From positions 1 through 6,161 of the forward strand of contig JBFFRY010000060.1 of NCBI GenBank assembly GCA_041572755.1: a DNA stretch of 6,161 nt, in the 5' to 3' direction. Within the stretch, counting starts at the first letter, position 1. Each line of letters opens with the position of its first letter. The translations under genes and the position numbers were made by a program. Below the pieces are notes generated by a model. That model was not told the DNA's origin and searched no databases. It saw only the letters and a list, made by a program, of their open reading frames with translations. Below, in pieces: positions 1 to 4,984 of the stretch. This stretch comes from JBFELU01 sp041572755. GTDB taxonomy: Bacteria > Actinomycetota > Acidimicrobiia > Spongiisociales > UBA11373.

Positions 1-1421
1 CAGCCGGAACCATCGAGATCGGCAATGGTGCGGGCCACCCGCCGCACCCGATCCCAGCCCCGGGCGCTCAGCGCCAGGGGACCGGCCGCCGAAGCCATGA
101 GCCGGCACCCCTCGTCATCCCATCCGGCGGCATCCAGGGCCGATCGGCCCAGATCACGGTTGAGCATTCCCCGCTCCCGCTGGCGGGACCGGGCGGCCAC
201 CACGCGGGTTCGCACCGCTCCCGACGGCTCACCACCCTCCCCGACGAGATCTCCAGGAGTGAGCCGCTCCAGGGTCACCCACAGGTCGAATCGATCCAGC
301 AGCGGTCCCGACAGCCTCCGCCGATACCGGGCCCGGAGGGCCGGGGTGCAGCGGCAGGCCACCAGCCGGTCCCCGTCGAACCCACAGGGGCAGGGGTTGG
401 TGGCCGCCACCACCTGGACCGCGCCGGGAAAACGCACCGAGACCCCCCGCCGGGCCACCTCGACCCGACCCTCCTCGAGAGGCTGGCGCAGCGCGTCGAG
501 CAAGTGCGGCGGGAACTCGCCGAGTTCGTCGAGGAAGAGCACCCCCCGATGGGCCAGCGTCAGTTCCCCGGGCACCGGCACGCCGCTCCCGCCTCCGACC
601 AGCGCCGCGATCGAAGCACTGTGGTGCGGAGCCCGAAACGGCGGAGCGCCGTCGGTGCCGCCGCTACGGCCGGCCGCCGCCCAGGCCCTGGCCACGTCCA
701 GGGCCTCGCCCTTGCCGAGCCGGGGCAGGATCCCGGGAAGACACCGGGCCAGCAGCGTCTTCCCCGAACCCGGGGGGCCCACCATCAGCAGGTGGTGCCC
801 GCCGGCGGCGGCGATCTCCAGGGCACGACGCGCCACCGCCTGGCCCCGCACCTCCCCCAAGTCGGGGGGCGGCTCGGCGGTCGGCTCCCTCGGCTCCGGA
901 AGCGGCTCACCCGGTGCGTCGCCGAGAGCCACCGCCACCGCATCCGCCAGCGAGGCGGCCGCCCGCACCCGGGCGCCGTCCACCATCGCCGCCTCGGCGG
1001 CGCACGCCGGCGGGAGCACGCAGGGAAGGTCCAACTCAGCCGCCACCAGCCCGGCCGCCAGCCCGCCCCGGGCGGGCCGCAACGAGCCGTCGAGCGCCAG
1101 CTCGCCGAGGCCCACCACGCCGGTCGCCCCCGGGGGCACTTCCCCGCTCGCCGCCAGGATGCCCAGGGCGATCGGCAGGTCGTAGGCAGAACCCGCCTTG
1201 GGTATCGCCGCCGGCGCCAGGTTCACGGTGAGCCGCCGGCCGGGGAACCGGTAGCCCGAGGCGGCGATCGCCGACCGCACCCTCTCCTTGGCTTCCCGGA
1301 TCGCCGGATCGGGCAGCCCGACCAGGCCGAACGAGGGGCGGCCGCCACCGACGTGGACCTCGACGCGCACCGGGGTCGGGTCCACCCCGACCAGCGCCAC
1401 CGAGGTCACTGCTGCGAACAT
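1..1421 (-). CDS. comM: YifB/ComM family Mg-chelatase-like AAA+ ATPase (C-terminus outside window)
   Basis: I translated 473 codons without a stop; the gene leaves the window at base 1, and the family is usually about 500 residues. Residues 1-165 form the LonC/ChlI-like N-terminal domain, with the family signatures VGLPD (34-38) and TVNLAP (65-70). The AAA+ core follows: Walker A GPPGSGKT (215-222), Walker B VLFLDE (294-299), and the family's Cys cluster NPCPCG (342-347) plus CRC (356-358), probably metal-binding. LLDRFDL (374-380) carries a conserved Arg. ComM is a hexameric helicase that drives branch migration when transforming DNA is integrated; the function here is inferred from the family. 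The ATG at 1421 fits the family N-terminus. No Shine-Dalgarno precedes it, but a TAnnnT box lies six bases upstream, suggesting a leaderless message. It is divergent from the VOC gene at 1471. In actinobacteria dprA often follows and would lie outside the window. Confidence 0.95.
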   Translation of the reverse strand, partial: MFAAVTSVALVGVDPTPVRVEVHVGGGRPSFGLVGLPDPAIREAKERVRSAIAASGYRFPGRRLTVNLAPAAIPKAGSAYDLPIALGILAASGEVPPGATGVVGLGELALDGSLRPARGGLAAGLVAAELDLPCVLPPACAAEAAMVDGARVRAAASLADAVAVALGDAPGEPLPEPREPTAEPPPDLGEVRGQAVARRALEIAAAGGHHLLMVGPPGSGKTLLARCLPGILPRLGKGEALDVARAWAAAGRSGGTDGAPPFRAPHHSASIAALVGGGSGVPVPGELTLAHRGVLFLDELGEFPPHLLDALRQPLEEGRVEVARRGVSVRFPGAVQVVAATNPCPCGFDGDRLVACRCTPALRARYRRRLSGPLLDRFDLWVTLERLTPGDLVGEGGEPSGAVRTRVVAARSRQRERGMLNRDLGRSALDAAGWDDEGCRLMASAAGPLALSARGWDRVRRVARTIADLDGSG

Positions 1422-1427
1422 GACGGC

Positions 1428-1433
1428 AACGTA
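1428..1433 (-). promoter_or_regulatory. -10 box of a probable leaderless yifB promoter
   Basis: TACGTT on the minus strand matches TAnnnT and ends six bases (GCCGTC) before the yifB ATG, so transcription would begin at or next to the start codon. No convincing -35 hexamer or Shine-Dalgarno is visible. The same geometry occurs before the genes at 2768 and 4547, which raises confidence. Confidence 0.5.
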
Positions 1434-1454
1434 CGAGCCGGGTGTGACGGGCCC

Positions 1455-1461
1455 AGAAAGG
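1455..1461 (+). promoter_or_regulatory. Ribosome binding site deciding the VOC gene start
   Basis: AGAAAGG lies nine bases before the ATG at 1471. It supports that start over the in-frame ATG at 1420, which overlaps the yifB start codon and would add 17 residues not typical of the family. Confidence 0.5.
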
Positions 1462-1470
1462 CGGGAAGCG

Positions 1471-1824
1471 ATGGTGCTCGAGGAGAACGATCGCCGCATC
1501 GACTACATCGAGATCCGGGTGAAGGACGTCCCCGCCGCCAAGCGCTTCTACGCCGACGTATTCGGGTGGTCGTTCACCGACTACGGCGCCGACTACTCGG
1601 CGTTCCATGACGGCCGCCTCGGCGGAGGCCTCACCGGGAGCGACGGCACCATCGGCGGCGGGCCGCTCGTCGTCCTCTACGCCATCGACCTCGAGGGCAT
1701 CCGGGACCGCATCACTGCCGCCGGCGGGTCGATCTCACGCGACACCTTCGAGTTTCCCGGGGGGCGCCGCTTCCACTTCACCGATCCTTCCGGCAACGAA
1801 CTCGCCGTCTGGTCCGACCACTGA
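1471..1824 (+). CDS. VOC (glyoxalase/bleomycin resistance) superfamily protein
   Basis: A 117-residue protein with one glyoxalase-like unit. The N-terminal strand IDYIEIRVKDV (10-20) is followed by AAKRFYADVFGW (22-33), the usual beta-alpha opening of VOC proteins. A Gly-rich middle is followed by a second beta-alpha repeat, ending in FTDPSGNELAVWS (103-115), the classic C-terminal strand with a Glu in the metal-ligand position. Family members bind a divalent metal and act as lyases, isomerases, dioxygenases or drug-binding proteins; nothing here identifies the substrate. The length is normal for a single-domain VOC protein that dimerises. The frame stays open upstream to 1288, but that part runs antisense through yifB and is not family-like, so I start at 1471. 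The gene stands alone on the plus strand, divergent from yifB and convergent with the crotonase gene, with a hairpin after its stop. Family is confident, function unknown. Confidence 0.9.
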   Translation: MVLEENDRRIDYIEIRVKDVPAAKRFYADVFGWSFTDYGADYSAFHDGRLGGGLTGSDGTIGGGPLVVLYAIDLEGIRDRITAAGGSISRDTFEFPGGRRFHFTDPSGNELAVWSDH

Positions 1825-1830
1825 TCCGAG

Positions 1831-1865
1831 GAGGTTGCGCCGAGTCATCTCGGGGCGCAACCCTC
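1831..1865. terminator. Strong hairpin between convergent genes, possible bidirectional terminator
   Basis: The arms GGTTGCGCC (1833-1841) and GGCGCAACC (1854-1862) pair perfectly. They are extended inward by GAG/CTC around a TCAT loop, with a two-G bulge. It begins a few bases after the VOC stop, between that gene and the convergent crotonase gene. There is no real T-tract on either side, so a classic intrinsic terminator is uncertain. The remaining gap (1866-1935) shows nothing else I can name. Confidence 0.6.
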
Positions 1866-1935
1866 TTCCGGACAACGGTGCTCGACGGGAGACGCTCGAG
1901 GTGGCGGCGCACCACGCAGAGCCTTCAGGGAAGGG

Positions 1936-2706
1936 TCAACGCCCCTTGAAGTCGGGATCCCGTTTCTGGAGGAACGCCATGATCCCCTCCACCACGTCTT
2001 CGGAGGTGGTGCACACCGACTGGGCCTGGTTCTCGAACGCCAGGGCCTGATCGAACGTCATCTCGAAAGACCGATCGAAGCCCGCCTTGATGAACCGCTG
2101 TGCCAGCGGAGCCCCGGCGGCCAGCTCGGCCGCAACCCGGGCGGCGGTCTCCTCCAGCTCCGCAGCCGGGACCACCCGGCTCACGATCCCATAGGACACG
2201 GCTTCGTCGGCCGACAAGATCCGGCCGGTCAACGCCAACTCCTTGGCACGCGCCAGGCCGATGCGCCGGGGCAGCAGCCACGTACCGCCGAAATCGACCG
2301 TGAGGCCCCGCCGCACGAAGATCTCCGAGAATCGGGCCCGGTCCGATGCGATGGTCACATCACAGCCGAGCGCCAGGTTCATGCCGGCCCCGACGGCCAC
2401 ACCATCGACGGCTGCCAGGGTCGGTTTGGTGAGCTCGTGGAGCGTGCGGGCCGCTCCACCCACCTCGAGCATCGCCTCGTAGCGAACGGCGGCCGACGCC
2501 ATCTCCCAATCCTGCCCGGCGAGATCGGCTCCCGAACAGAAGTCGTCTCCGGCCCCCGTGATCACCAGCGCCCGCGCCGCCGACGCCTGGAAGTCGCCCA
2601 GCACCGCGGTCAGAGCCGGCCAGCCCTCGGCAGGAATCGCGTTGCGACGGTCCGGATTCTCGATGGTGATCCACCGCACCGGGCCTTCGTCTCGAACGGC
2701 AAACAT
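1936..2706 (-). CDS. Enoyl-CoA hydratase/isomerase (crotonase) family protein, PaaG-like
   Basis: A 256-residue crotonase, normal length. The oxyanion-hole segments are ITGAGDDFCSGAD (49-61) and DGVAVGAGMNLA (101-112), followed by GLTVDFGGTWLLPR (134-147) and a C-terminal trimer helix ending FLQKRDPDFKGR, typical of the family. The two Glu residues of rat mitochondrial hydratase (144 and 164) align with Asn110 and Phe130, while Asp138 sits where PaaG-type isomerases carry their catalytic Asp. Isomerase or another CoA chemistry is therefore more likely than plain hydration. The substrate would be an acyl-CoA in the cytoplasm. I chose the ATG at 2706 because GGAAGGG lies eight bases before it; an ATG at 2712 is too close to that site, and a TTG at 2727 precedes it. 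It sits alone on the minus strand inside the conserved yraN-yifB interval, divergent from the 37-residue gene and convergent with the VOC gene. Confidence 0.92.
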   Translation of the reverse strand: MFAVRDEGPVRWITIENPDRRNAIPAEGWPALTAVLGDFQASAARALVITGAGDDFCSGADLAGQDWEMASAAVRYEAMLEVGGAARTLHELTKPTLAAVDGVAVGAGMNLALGCDVTIASDRARFSEIFVRRGLTVDFGGTWLLPRRIGLARAKELALTGRILSADEAVSYGIVSRVVPAAELEETAARVAAELAAGAPLAQRFIKAGFDRSFEMTFDQALAFENQAQSVCTTSEDVVEGIMAFLQKRDPDFKGR

Positions 2707-2714
2707 GACCATCA

Positions 2715-2721
2715 CCCTTCC
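2715..2721 (-). promoter_or_regulatory. Ribosome binding site of the crotonase gene
   Basis: GGAAGGG on the minus strand, eight bases before the ATG at 2706. Three possible starts lie close together (2706, 2712, 2727), and only 2706 has good spacing to this site. Confidence 0.6.
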
Positions 2722-2730
2722 GACCAACGA

Positions 2731-2736
2731 ACCCTA
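2731..2736 (-). promoter_or_regulatory. Possible -10 box of the crotonase gene
   Basis: TAGGGT on the minus strand fits TAnnnT. With a start about seven bases downstream it would give a leader of roughly 18 bases that just includes the ribosome binding site. There is no recognisable -35. Such a box is easily found by chance. Confidence 0.25.
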
Positions 2737-2755
2737 CTTCTCGCACGGCCCGACC

Positions 2756-2761
2756 TACCAT
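2756..2761 (+). promoter_or_regulatory. -10 box of a probable leaderless promoter for the 37-residue gene
   Basis: TACCAT fits TAnnnT and ends six bases (GCCGCC) before the ATG at 2768. There is no Shine-Dalgarno in the interval. The arrangement matches those before yifB and lepB. Confidence 0.45.
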
Positions 2762-2767
2762 GCCGCC

Positions 2768-2881
2768 ATGGGCTTCAACCCCTTCCGCCCGCAACGGAAG
2801 GACCTCCTCGACGTCGCCATGGTGGTCGGCACGATCCTGCTGGCCGTGGCGCTGGTGCTGTGGGCAGCGCTTTCGGGGTAG
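2768..2881 (+). CDS. 37-residue single-pass membrane protein
   Basis: The peptide starts MGFNPFRPQRKD, with three basic residues, and is followed by one hydrophobic helix (about residues 16-35, VAMVVGTILLAVALVLWAAL). This predicts a small inner-membrane protein with the N-terminus in the cytoplasm and almost nothing outside. The frame is open upstream to 2558, but that part is antisense to the crotonase gene. The ATG at 2768 is supported by the TAnnnT box six bases before it, and the compact charged-then-hydrophobic layout looks like a real micro-protein. I do not recognise a named family. Its TAG stop overlaps the frame of the Cys/His gene that follows, in a -1 relation and directly after a GGGG run, so the two are probably one transcript. 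A -1 slip would fuse them into a membrane-anchored Cys/His protein. Existence is likely, function unknown. Confidence 0.65.
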   Translation: MGFNPFRPQRKDLLDVAMVVGTILLAVALVLWAALSG

Positions 2882-3054
2882 AGATCGTCTCGCCGGTCCA
2901 GCCCTACGCGGCCCGGAAGCGCTACCTGTGCCCCGGGTGCCACGGGATGATCGAGGTGGGTGAAGGCCACCTCGTCGTCGTGCCGGAACACGCCGCCGAC
3001 CTTCGCCGCCACTGGCACCGCGCCTGCTGGCACCGGGAGCAGCGCCTCCGTTAG
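2860..3054 (+). CDS. Small Cys/His protein with putative zinc site (start uncertain)
   Basis: From the GTG at 2860 this is 64 residues. The conserved-looking part starts with VEIVSPVQPY at 2878 and continues with RYLCPGC (residues 21-27), a middle GHLVVVPEHAADLRRHWH, and HRACWH near the end. CxxC followed by HWHxxCW is a plausible zinc site. Short actinobacterial proteins with a CPGC...RRHWHxxCW layout, often labelled 'ATP/GTP-binding protein' without evidence, look similar; that is from memory. The start is odd. The only ATG/GTG/TTG nearby is the GTG at 2860, which overlaps the membrane gene by 22 bases and has no ribosome site. The natural domain start is GTA (2878) or ATC (2884). It may be translated by coupling or by a -1 shift from the 37-residue gene. 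Its TAG overlaps the TAA of the convergent yraN-like gene. Coding is likely because the protein is well structured; the role is unknown. Confidence 0.7.
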   Translation: MGSAFGVEIVSPVQPYAARKRYLCPGCHGMIEVGEGHLVVVPEHAADLRRHWHRACWHREQRLR

Positions 3055-3353
3055 CCCACCCCGGGGATCCACCGAACCCAGGCACCGTCGGCATCGAGAC
3101 GCACCCCCACCAGGTCGACTCGGCTCGCCCCCACTTGTCGTGCCGCCCGTCGCATCCGGGCGATCTTGGCGTCGGTGATCTCGTCGACCGGGTCACCGCG
3201 ACGCCGGCAGCGGACCTCCACTGCGACGATCCGTCCCGCCATGGCGACCAGCAGGTCGATCTCGCCGCCCTCGACGGTCCGATTCCGTTCCAGGATCTCG
3301 GCTCCCCGGCGTCGCAGAAACATCTCGGCGATGCGTTCACCCCGGGCGCCCAG
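3051..3353 (-). CDS. yraN: YraN-like (UPF0102) nuclease-fold protein (start uncertain)
   Basis: The protein shows the UPF0102 pattern in order, numbered from the CTG at 3353: LGARGERIAEMFLRRRG (1-17), ILERN (20-24), GGEIDLL (29-35), IVAVEVRCR (42-50) and RVDLVGV (78-84). The E/D...E-x-K core of this PD-(D/E)xK-related fold is recognisable, but the usual EVK is EVR (46-48). At 100 residues it is shorter than the usual 115-125. The family is of unknown function and in actinobacteria lies beside yifB and dprA. No ATG, GTG or TTG occurs where the domain begins. The in-frame ATG at 3323 would cut off the conserved GxRGE motif, and the next ATG upstream, at 3470, lies inside the DUF2469 gene. I use the CTG at 3353 as the most plausible start; coupling to the DUF2469 stop (3368-3370) is another route. 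Family is fairly sure, start is not. Confidence 0.8.
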   Translation of the reverse strand: MGARGERIAEMFLRRRGAEILERNRTVEGGEIDLLVAMAGRIVAVEVRCRRRGDPVDEITDAKIARMRRAARQVGASRVDLVGVRLDADGAWVRWIPGVG

Positions 3354-3367
3354 CCGGGCCCGGCCGC

Positions 3368-3667
3368 CTAGAGCTCGAGCTCGGGGTGTTCCACCTCTTC
3401 GATGTTCACGTCCCGGAACGTCATCACCCTGACGTGCTTGAGGAACCGGGCCGGTCGGTACATGTCCCATACCCAGGCATCCCGCAGTTCGATCTCGAAG
3501 TACACCGAACCGTCGGCCTGCCGGGTGTTCAACTCCACCTGATTGGCCAGGTAGAAGCGCCGCTCGGTCTCGACGACGTAGCGGAACATGGGGAGGACGT
3601 CGCGGTACTCGTGGTAGATGCGGAGTTCGACGTCCGTCTCGTAACGCTCGAGATCCTCTTCGCTCAT
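3368..3667 (-). CDS. DUF2469 family protein
   Basis: A 99-residue protein, close to the usual size of about 100-110. It opens MSEEDLERYETDVEL, followed by YRDVLPMFRYVVETERRFYLAN (21-42) and the signature AWVWDMYRPARF (64-75), then VRVMTFRDVNIEE (79-91) and an acidic tail. I recognise this as DUF2469, a mainly actinobacterial family found next to lepB, rnhB and yraN. Its molecular role is unknown to me. There is no signal peptide or membrane segment, so it should be cytoplasmic. The ATG at 3667 has AGGAG four bases before it. A TAnnnT box about 25 bases upstream may give it its own promoter, separate from lepB. The stop overlaps the open frame of the yraN-like gene in the CTAG arrangement, so the two are probably cotranscribed. 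Confidence 0.93.
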   Translation of the reverse strand: MSEEDLERYETDVELRIYHEYRDVLPMFRYVVETERRFYLANQVELNTRQADGSVYFEIELRDAWVWDMYRPARFLKHVRVMTFRDVNIEEVEHPELEL

Positions 3668-3671
3668 GACG

Positions 3672-3676
3672 CTCCT
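3672..3676 (-). promoter_or_regulatory. Ribosome binding site of the DUF2469 gene
   Basis: AGGAG on the minus strand, four bases before the ATG at 3667. It is slightly close but is the best match in the gap, and it supports starting at MSEEDL rather than at the longer open frame, which runs upstream into lepB. Confidence 0.6.
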
Positions 3677-3686
3677 GCCTCGGCAA

Positions 3687-3703
3687 GGCGGAATGATACC
3701 GCC
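3687..3703 (-). promoter_or_regulatory. Possible promoter of the DUF2469 gene inside a small dyad
   Basis: TATCAT (3693-3698, minus strand) is a good -10 match and lies between the inverted arms GGCGG and CCGCC. The predicted start would leave a leader of about 19 bases that includes the AGGAG site. No -35 is visible. The dyad could be an operator or simply composition. The 97-base gap between lepB and this gene (3668-3764) holds nothing else I can identify, and no remnant of rnhB. Confidence 0.35.
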
Positions 3704-3764
3704 GCCGCCGCATCGGTCCGGAGGTTCCTGCCTACCAGGGGGCGGTGACACGGCGAGATCCCGA

Positions 3765-4547
3765 TCACAGGCCGCCCCACCGGCCGGGGGGCCAGACCTT
3801 GATGAACGCCTTCCCGATGATGTCGGACTCGGGAATCGGTCCGAACGAACGGCTGTCCTGGCTCTGGCCCCGGTTGTCGCCCATGACGAACACGTGGTTC
3901 TCGGGGATGTCGACGGGACCGAAGTCGGCCATCTGCGAACCGTCCCGCAAGTAGGGCTCGTCCACGGCGACGCCGTCGACCAGGACCTCGTTGTCGCGGA
4001 TCTCGATGGTCTGGCCTTCGACGGCGACCACCCGTTTGATGAGCGCCGAATCGGGGGACGAGACACCGAGCGACTCCCCGATGTGGCGCAAGACCGCCCC
4101 CAGGATCGATTCGCCGTCGCCTTCGACGTCGCGGGGGTTGTCGAACACCACCACGTCTCCCGGTTCCGGGTCCCCGAACCGGTACGCCAGCTTGTTGACC
4201 ATCACCCGGTCACCCTCAACGAGGGTGTCGGCCATGGAGGCCGAAGGGATGTAGAAGGCTTGGACGAGGAACGTCTTGATGAGCACGGCCACCACGAGCG
4301 CCACGACAACGAGCAGGGGAAGTTCGCGCCAGAAGGAACGCTTGGCGTCTTCCCGCTCACCCCGGTCCTGGGCGTCGGCGCGCAGCCGGGTCATCGCCTC
4401 CTGGGCTTCGAAGGGATCCGCGGTGATGTCGTCACGGTCATCGGGATCGCTCTCACCCAGCGGGGCGAGGCCCTCCGCCTCGAAGACGTCGTCGAACATC
4501 GCATCGGCTTTGCGGCGAGGATCGCCGGGGGAAGCGTCTTCGGTCAC
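3765..4547 (-). CDS. lepB: Signal peptidase I (type I leader peptidase)
   Basis: A 260-residue membrane serine protease that removes signal peptides from exported proteins on the outer face of the cytoplasmic membrane. An acidic cytoplasmic segment of about 74 residues precedes one membrane helix (about 76-98, from LPLLVVVALVVAV). Box B IPSASM (100-105) gives the catalytic Ser104. LIKRVVAVEG (169-178) gives the general-base Lys171. MGDNRGQSQDSRSFGPIP (222-239) is box E. All catalytic boxes are intact. The long Asp/Glu-rich N-terminus is typical of actinobacterial enzymes and probably disordered. I chose the GTG at 4547 because a TAnnnT box sits exactly six bases before it; the ATG at 4499 is an alternative that loses 16 residues. 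It follows rplS by 43 bases on the same strand, yet appears to have its own promoter. The usual neighbour rnhB is missing downstream. Confidence 0.96.
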   Translation of the reverse strand: MTEDASPGDPRRKADAMFDDVFEAEGLAPLGESDPDDRDDITADPFEAQEAMTRLRADAQDRGEREDAKRSFWRELPLLVVVALVVAVLIKTFLVQAFYIPSASMADTLVEGDRVMVNKLAYRFGDPEPGDVVVFDNPRDVEGDGESILGAVLRHIGESLGVSSPDSALIKRVVAVEGQTIEIRDNEVLVDGVAVDEPYLRDGSQMADFGPVDIPENHVFVMGDNRGQSQDSRSFGPIPESDIIGKAFIKVWPPGRWGGL

Positions 4548-4553
4548 AGCACG

Positions 4554-4559
4554 ACGTTA
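4554..4559 (-). promoter_or_regulatory. -10 box of a probable leaderless lepB promoter
   Basis: TAACGT on the minus strand fits TAnnnT and ends six bases (CGTGCT) before the GTG start. No Shine-Dalgarno is present. This would let lepB be expressed apart from the trmD-rplS transcript. Confidence 0.5.
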
Positions 4560-4567
4560 CCGCAGCC

Positions 4568-4583
4568 CCGGGTTTGCACCCGG
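4568..4583 (-). terminator. Short hairpin with GCAA tetraloop after rplS
   Basis: On the minus strand CCGGGT and ACCCGG form a six-pair stem closed by GCAA, a stable GNRA loop, eight bases after the rplS stop. No U-tract follows, so it may mark the 3' end or protect it from decay rather than terminate by itself. Confidence 0.4.
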
Positions 4584-4590
4584 TCGGCGG

Positions 4591-4935
4591 TCAGTCCCGC
4601 TTCTCCTTGATCCGGGTGGCCTTGCCGACCCGATCGCGGAGGTAGTAGAGCTTGGCGCGTCGCACCTTGCCTTTGCGGATGACCTCGAACTGCTGCACGA
4701 TCGGAGCGTGGAGCGGGAAGATCCGCTCGACCCCCACCCCGAAGCTCACCTTGCGAACGGTGATCGTCTCGCGCACACCGCCGCCGCTGCGAGCGATCAC
4801 GACCCCCTCGAACACCTGGATCCGCTCTCGGCCGCCCTCGACGACGCGGACGTGCACCCGCAGGGTGTCGCCGGCCGCAATGTCGGGGATGTCGTCGCGC
4901 AGGTATCCGGCTTCGACTTGATCAAGCGTGTTCAT
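4591..4935 (-). CDS. rplS: 50S ribosomal protein bL19
   Basis: A 114-residue protein of normal length for bL19, which sits at the 30S-50S interface. Family landmarks are in order: IAAGDTLRVHVRVVEGGRER (19-38), QVFEGVVIARSGGGVRETITVRK (40-62), GVGVERIFPLHAP (67-79) and the basic C-terminus VRRAKLYYLRDRVGKATRIK (91-110). The start is the ATG at 4935, with GGAGG six bases upstream. A GTG at 4962 is in frame but would add nine unconserved residues and lies inside a hairpin. It follows trmD by 49 bases in the same direction, the usual trmD-rplS operon pairing. A hairpin in that gap may tune expression, since bL19 is needed in far larger amounts than TrmD. Confidence 0.98.
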   Translation of the reverse strand: MNTLDQVEAGYLRDDIPDIAAGDTLRVHVRVVEGGRERIQVFEGVVIARSGGGVRETITVRKVSFGVGVERIFPLHAPIVQQFEVIRKGKVRRAKLYYLRDRVGKATRIKEKRD

Positions 4936-4941
4936 CGGAAC

Positions 4942-4946
4942 CCTCC
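4942..4946 (-). promoter_or_regulatory. Ribosome binding site of rplS
   Basis: A consensus GGAGG, six bases before the ATG at 4935. It settles the start in favour of MNTLDQV rather than the in-frame GTG at 4962. Confidence 0.8.
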
Positions 4947-4953
4947 GGGAAAC

Positions 4954-4981
4954 GCCGGACACGTGGGTGCCCGGCGCCGGG
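4954..4981 (-). promoter_or_regulatory. Hairpin in the trmD-rplS gap, possible leader or processing element
   Basis: On the minus strand GCCGGGCAC (4967-4975) pairs with GTGTCCGGC (4954-4962) through nine pairs, one of them G-U, around a CCAC loop. The 12-base palindrome CCCGGCGCCGGG (4970-4981) overlaps the 5' arm and offers an alternative fold. The hairpin lies between the trmD stop and the rplS ribosome site. It may separate expression of the two genes; no function is proven. Confidence 0.45.
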
Positions 4982-4984
4982 AGC

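Noticed and set aside
25..1185. Long plus-strand open frame of 386 codons, and a second one at 504-1610
   Set aside because: Both run antisense through yifB. Their products are Arg/Pro/Ser-rich with no family pattern, as expected for shadows in GC-rich DNA, while the minus strand gives a complete AAA+ protein.
1288..1470. Longer N-terminus for the VOC protein
   Set aside because: This stretch is antisense to yifB and unlike VOC proteins. The ATG at 1471 has a ribosome site and starts right before the conserved strand.
1036..1608. Minus-strand frame of 190 codons spanning the yifB start
   Set aside because: It is a shifted frame of yifB and an antisense shadow of the VOC gene; its sequence is low-complexity and Arg/Gly-rich.
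3673..3733. Two copies of TCCTGCCT (3673-3680 and 3726-3733)
   Set aside because: An eight-base repeat in a GC-rich gap; the first copy overlaps the AGGAG ribosome site. Chance is a sufficient explanation.
3668..4066. Upstream extension of the DUF2469 frame into lepB
   Set aside because: The extension is a shifted frame of lepB. The family start MSEEDL at 3667 has a ribosome site.
3666..4610. Plus-strand frame of 314 codons opposite lepB, and another at 4276-5217 opposite lepB, rplS and trmD
   Set aside because: Both overlap well-supported conserved genes on the other strand and show no recognisable motif.
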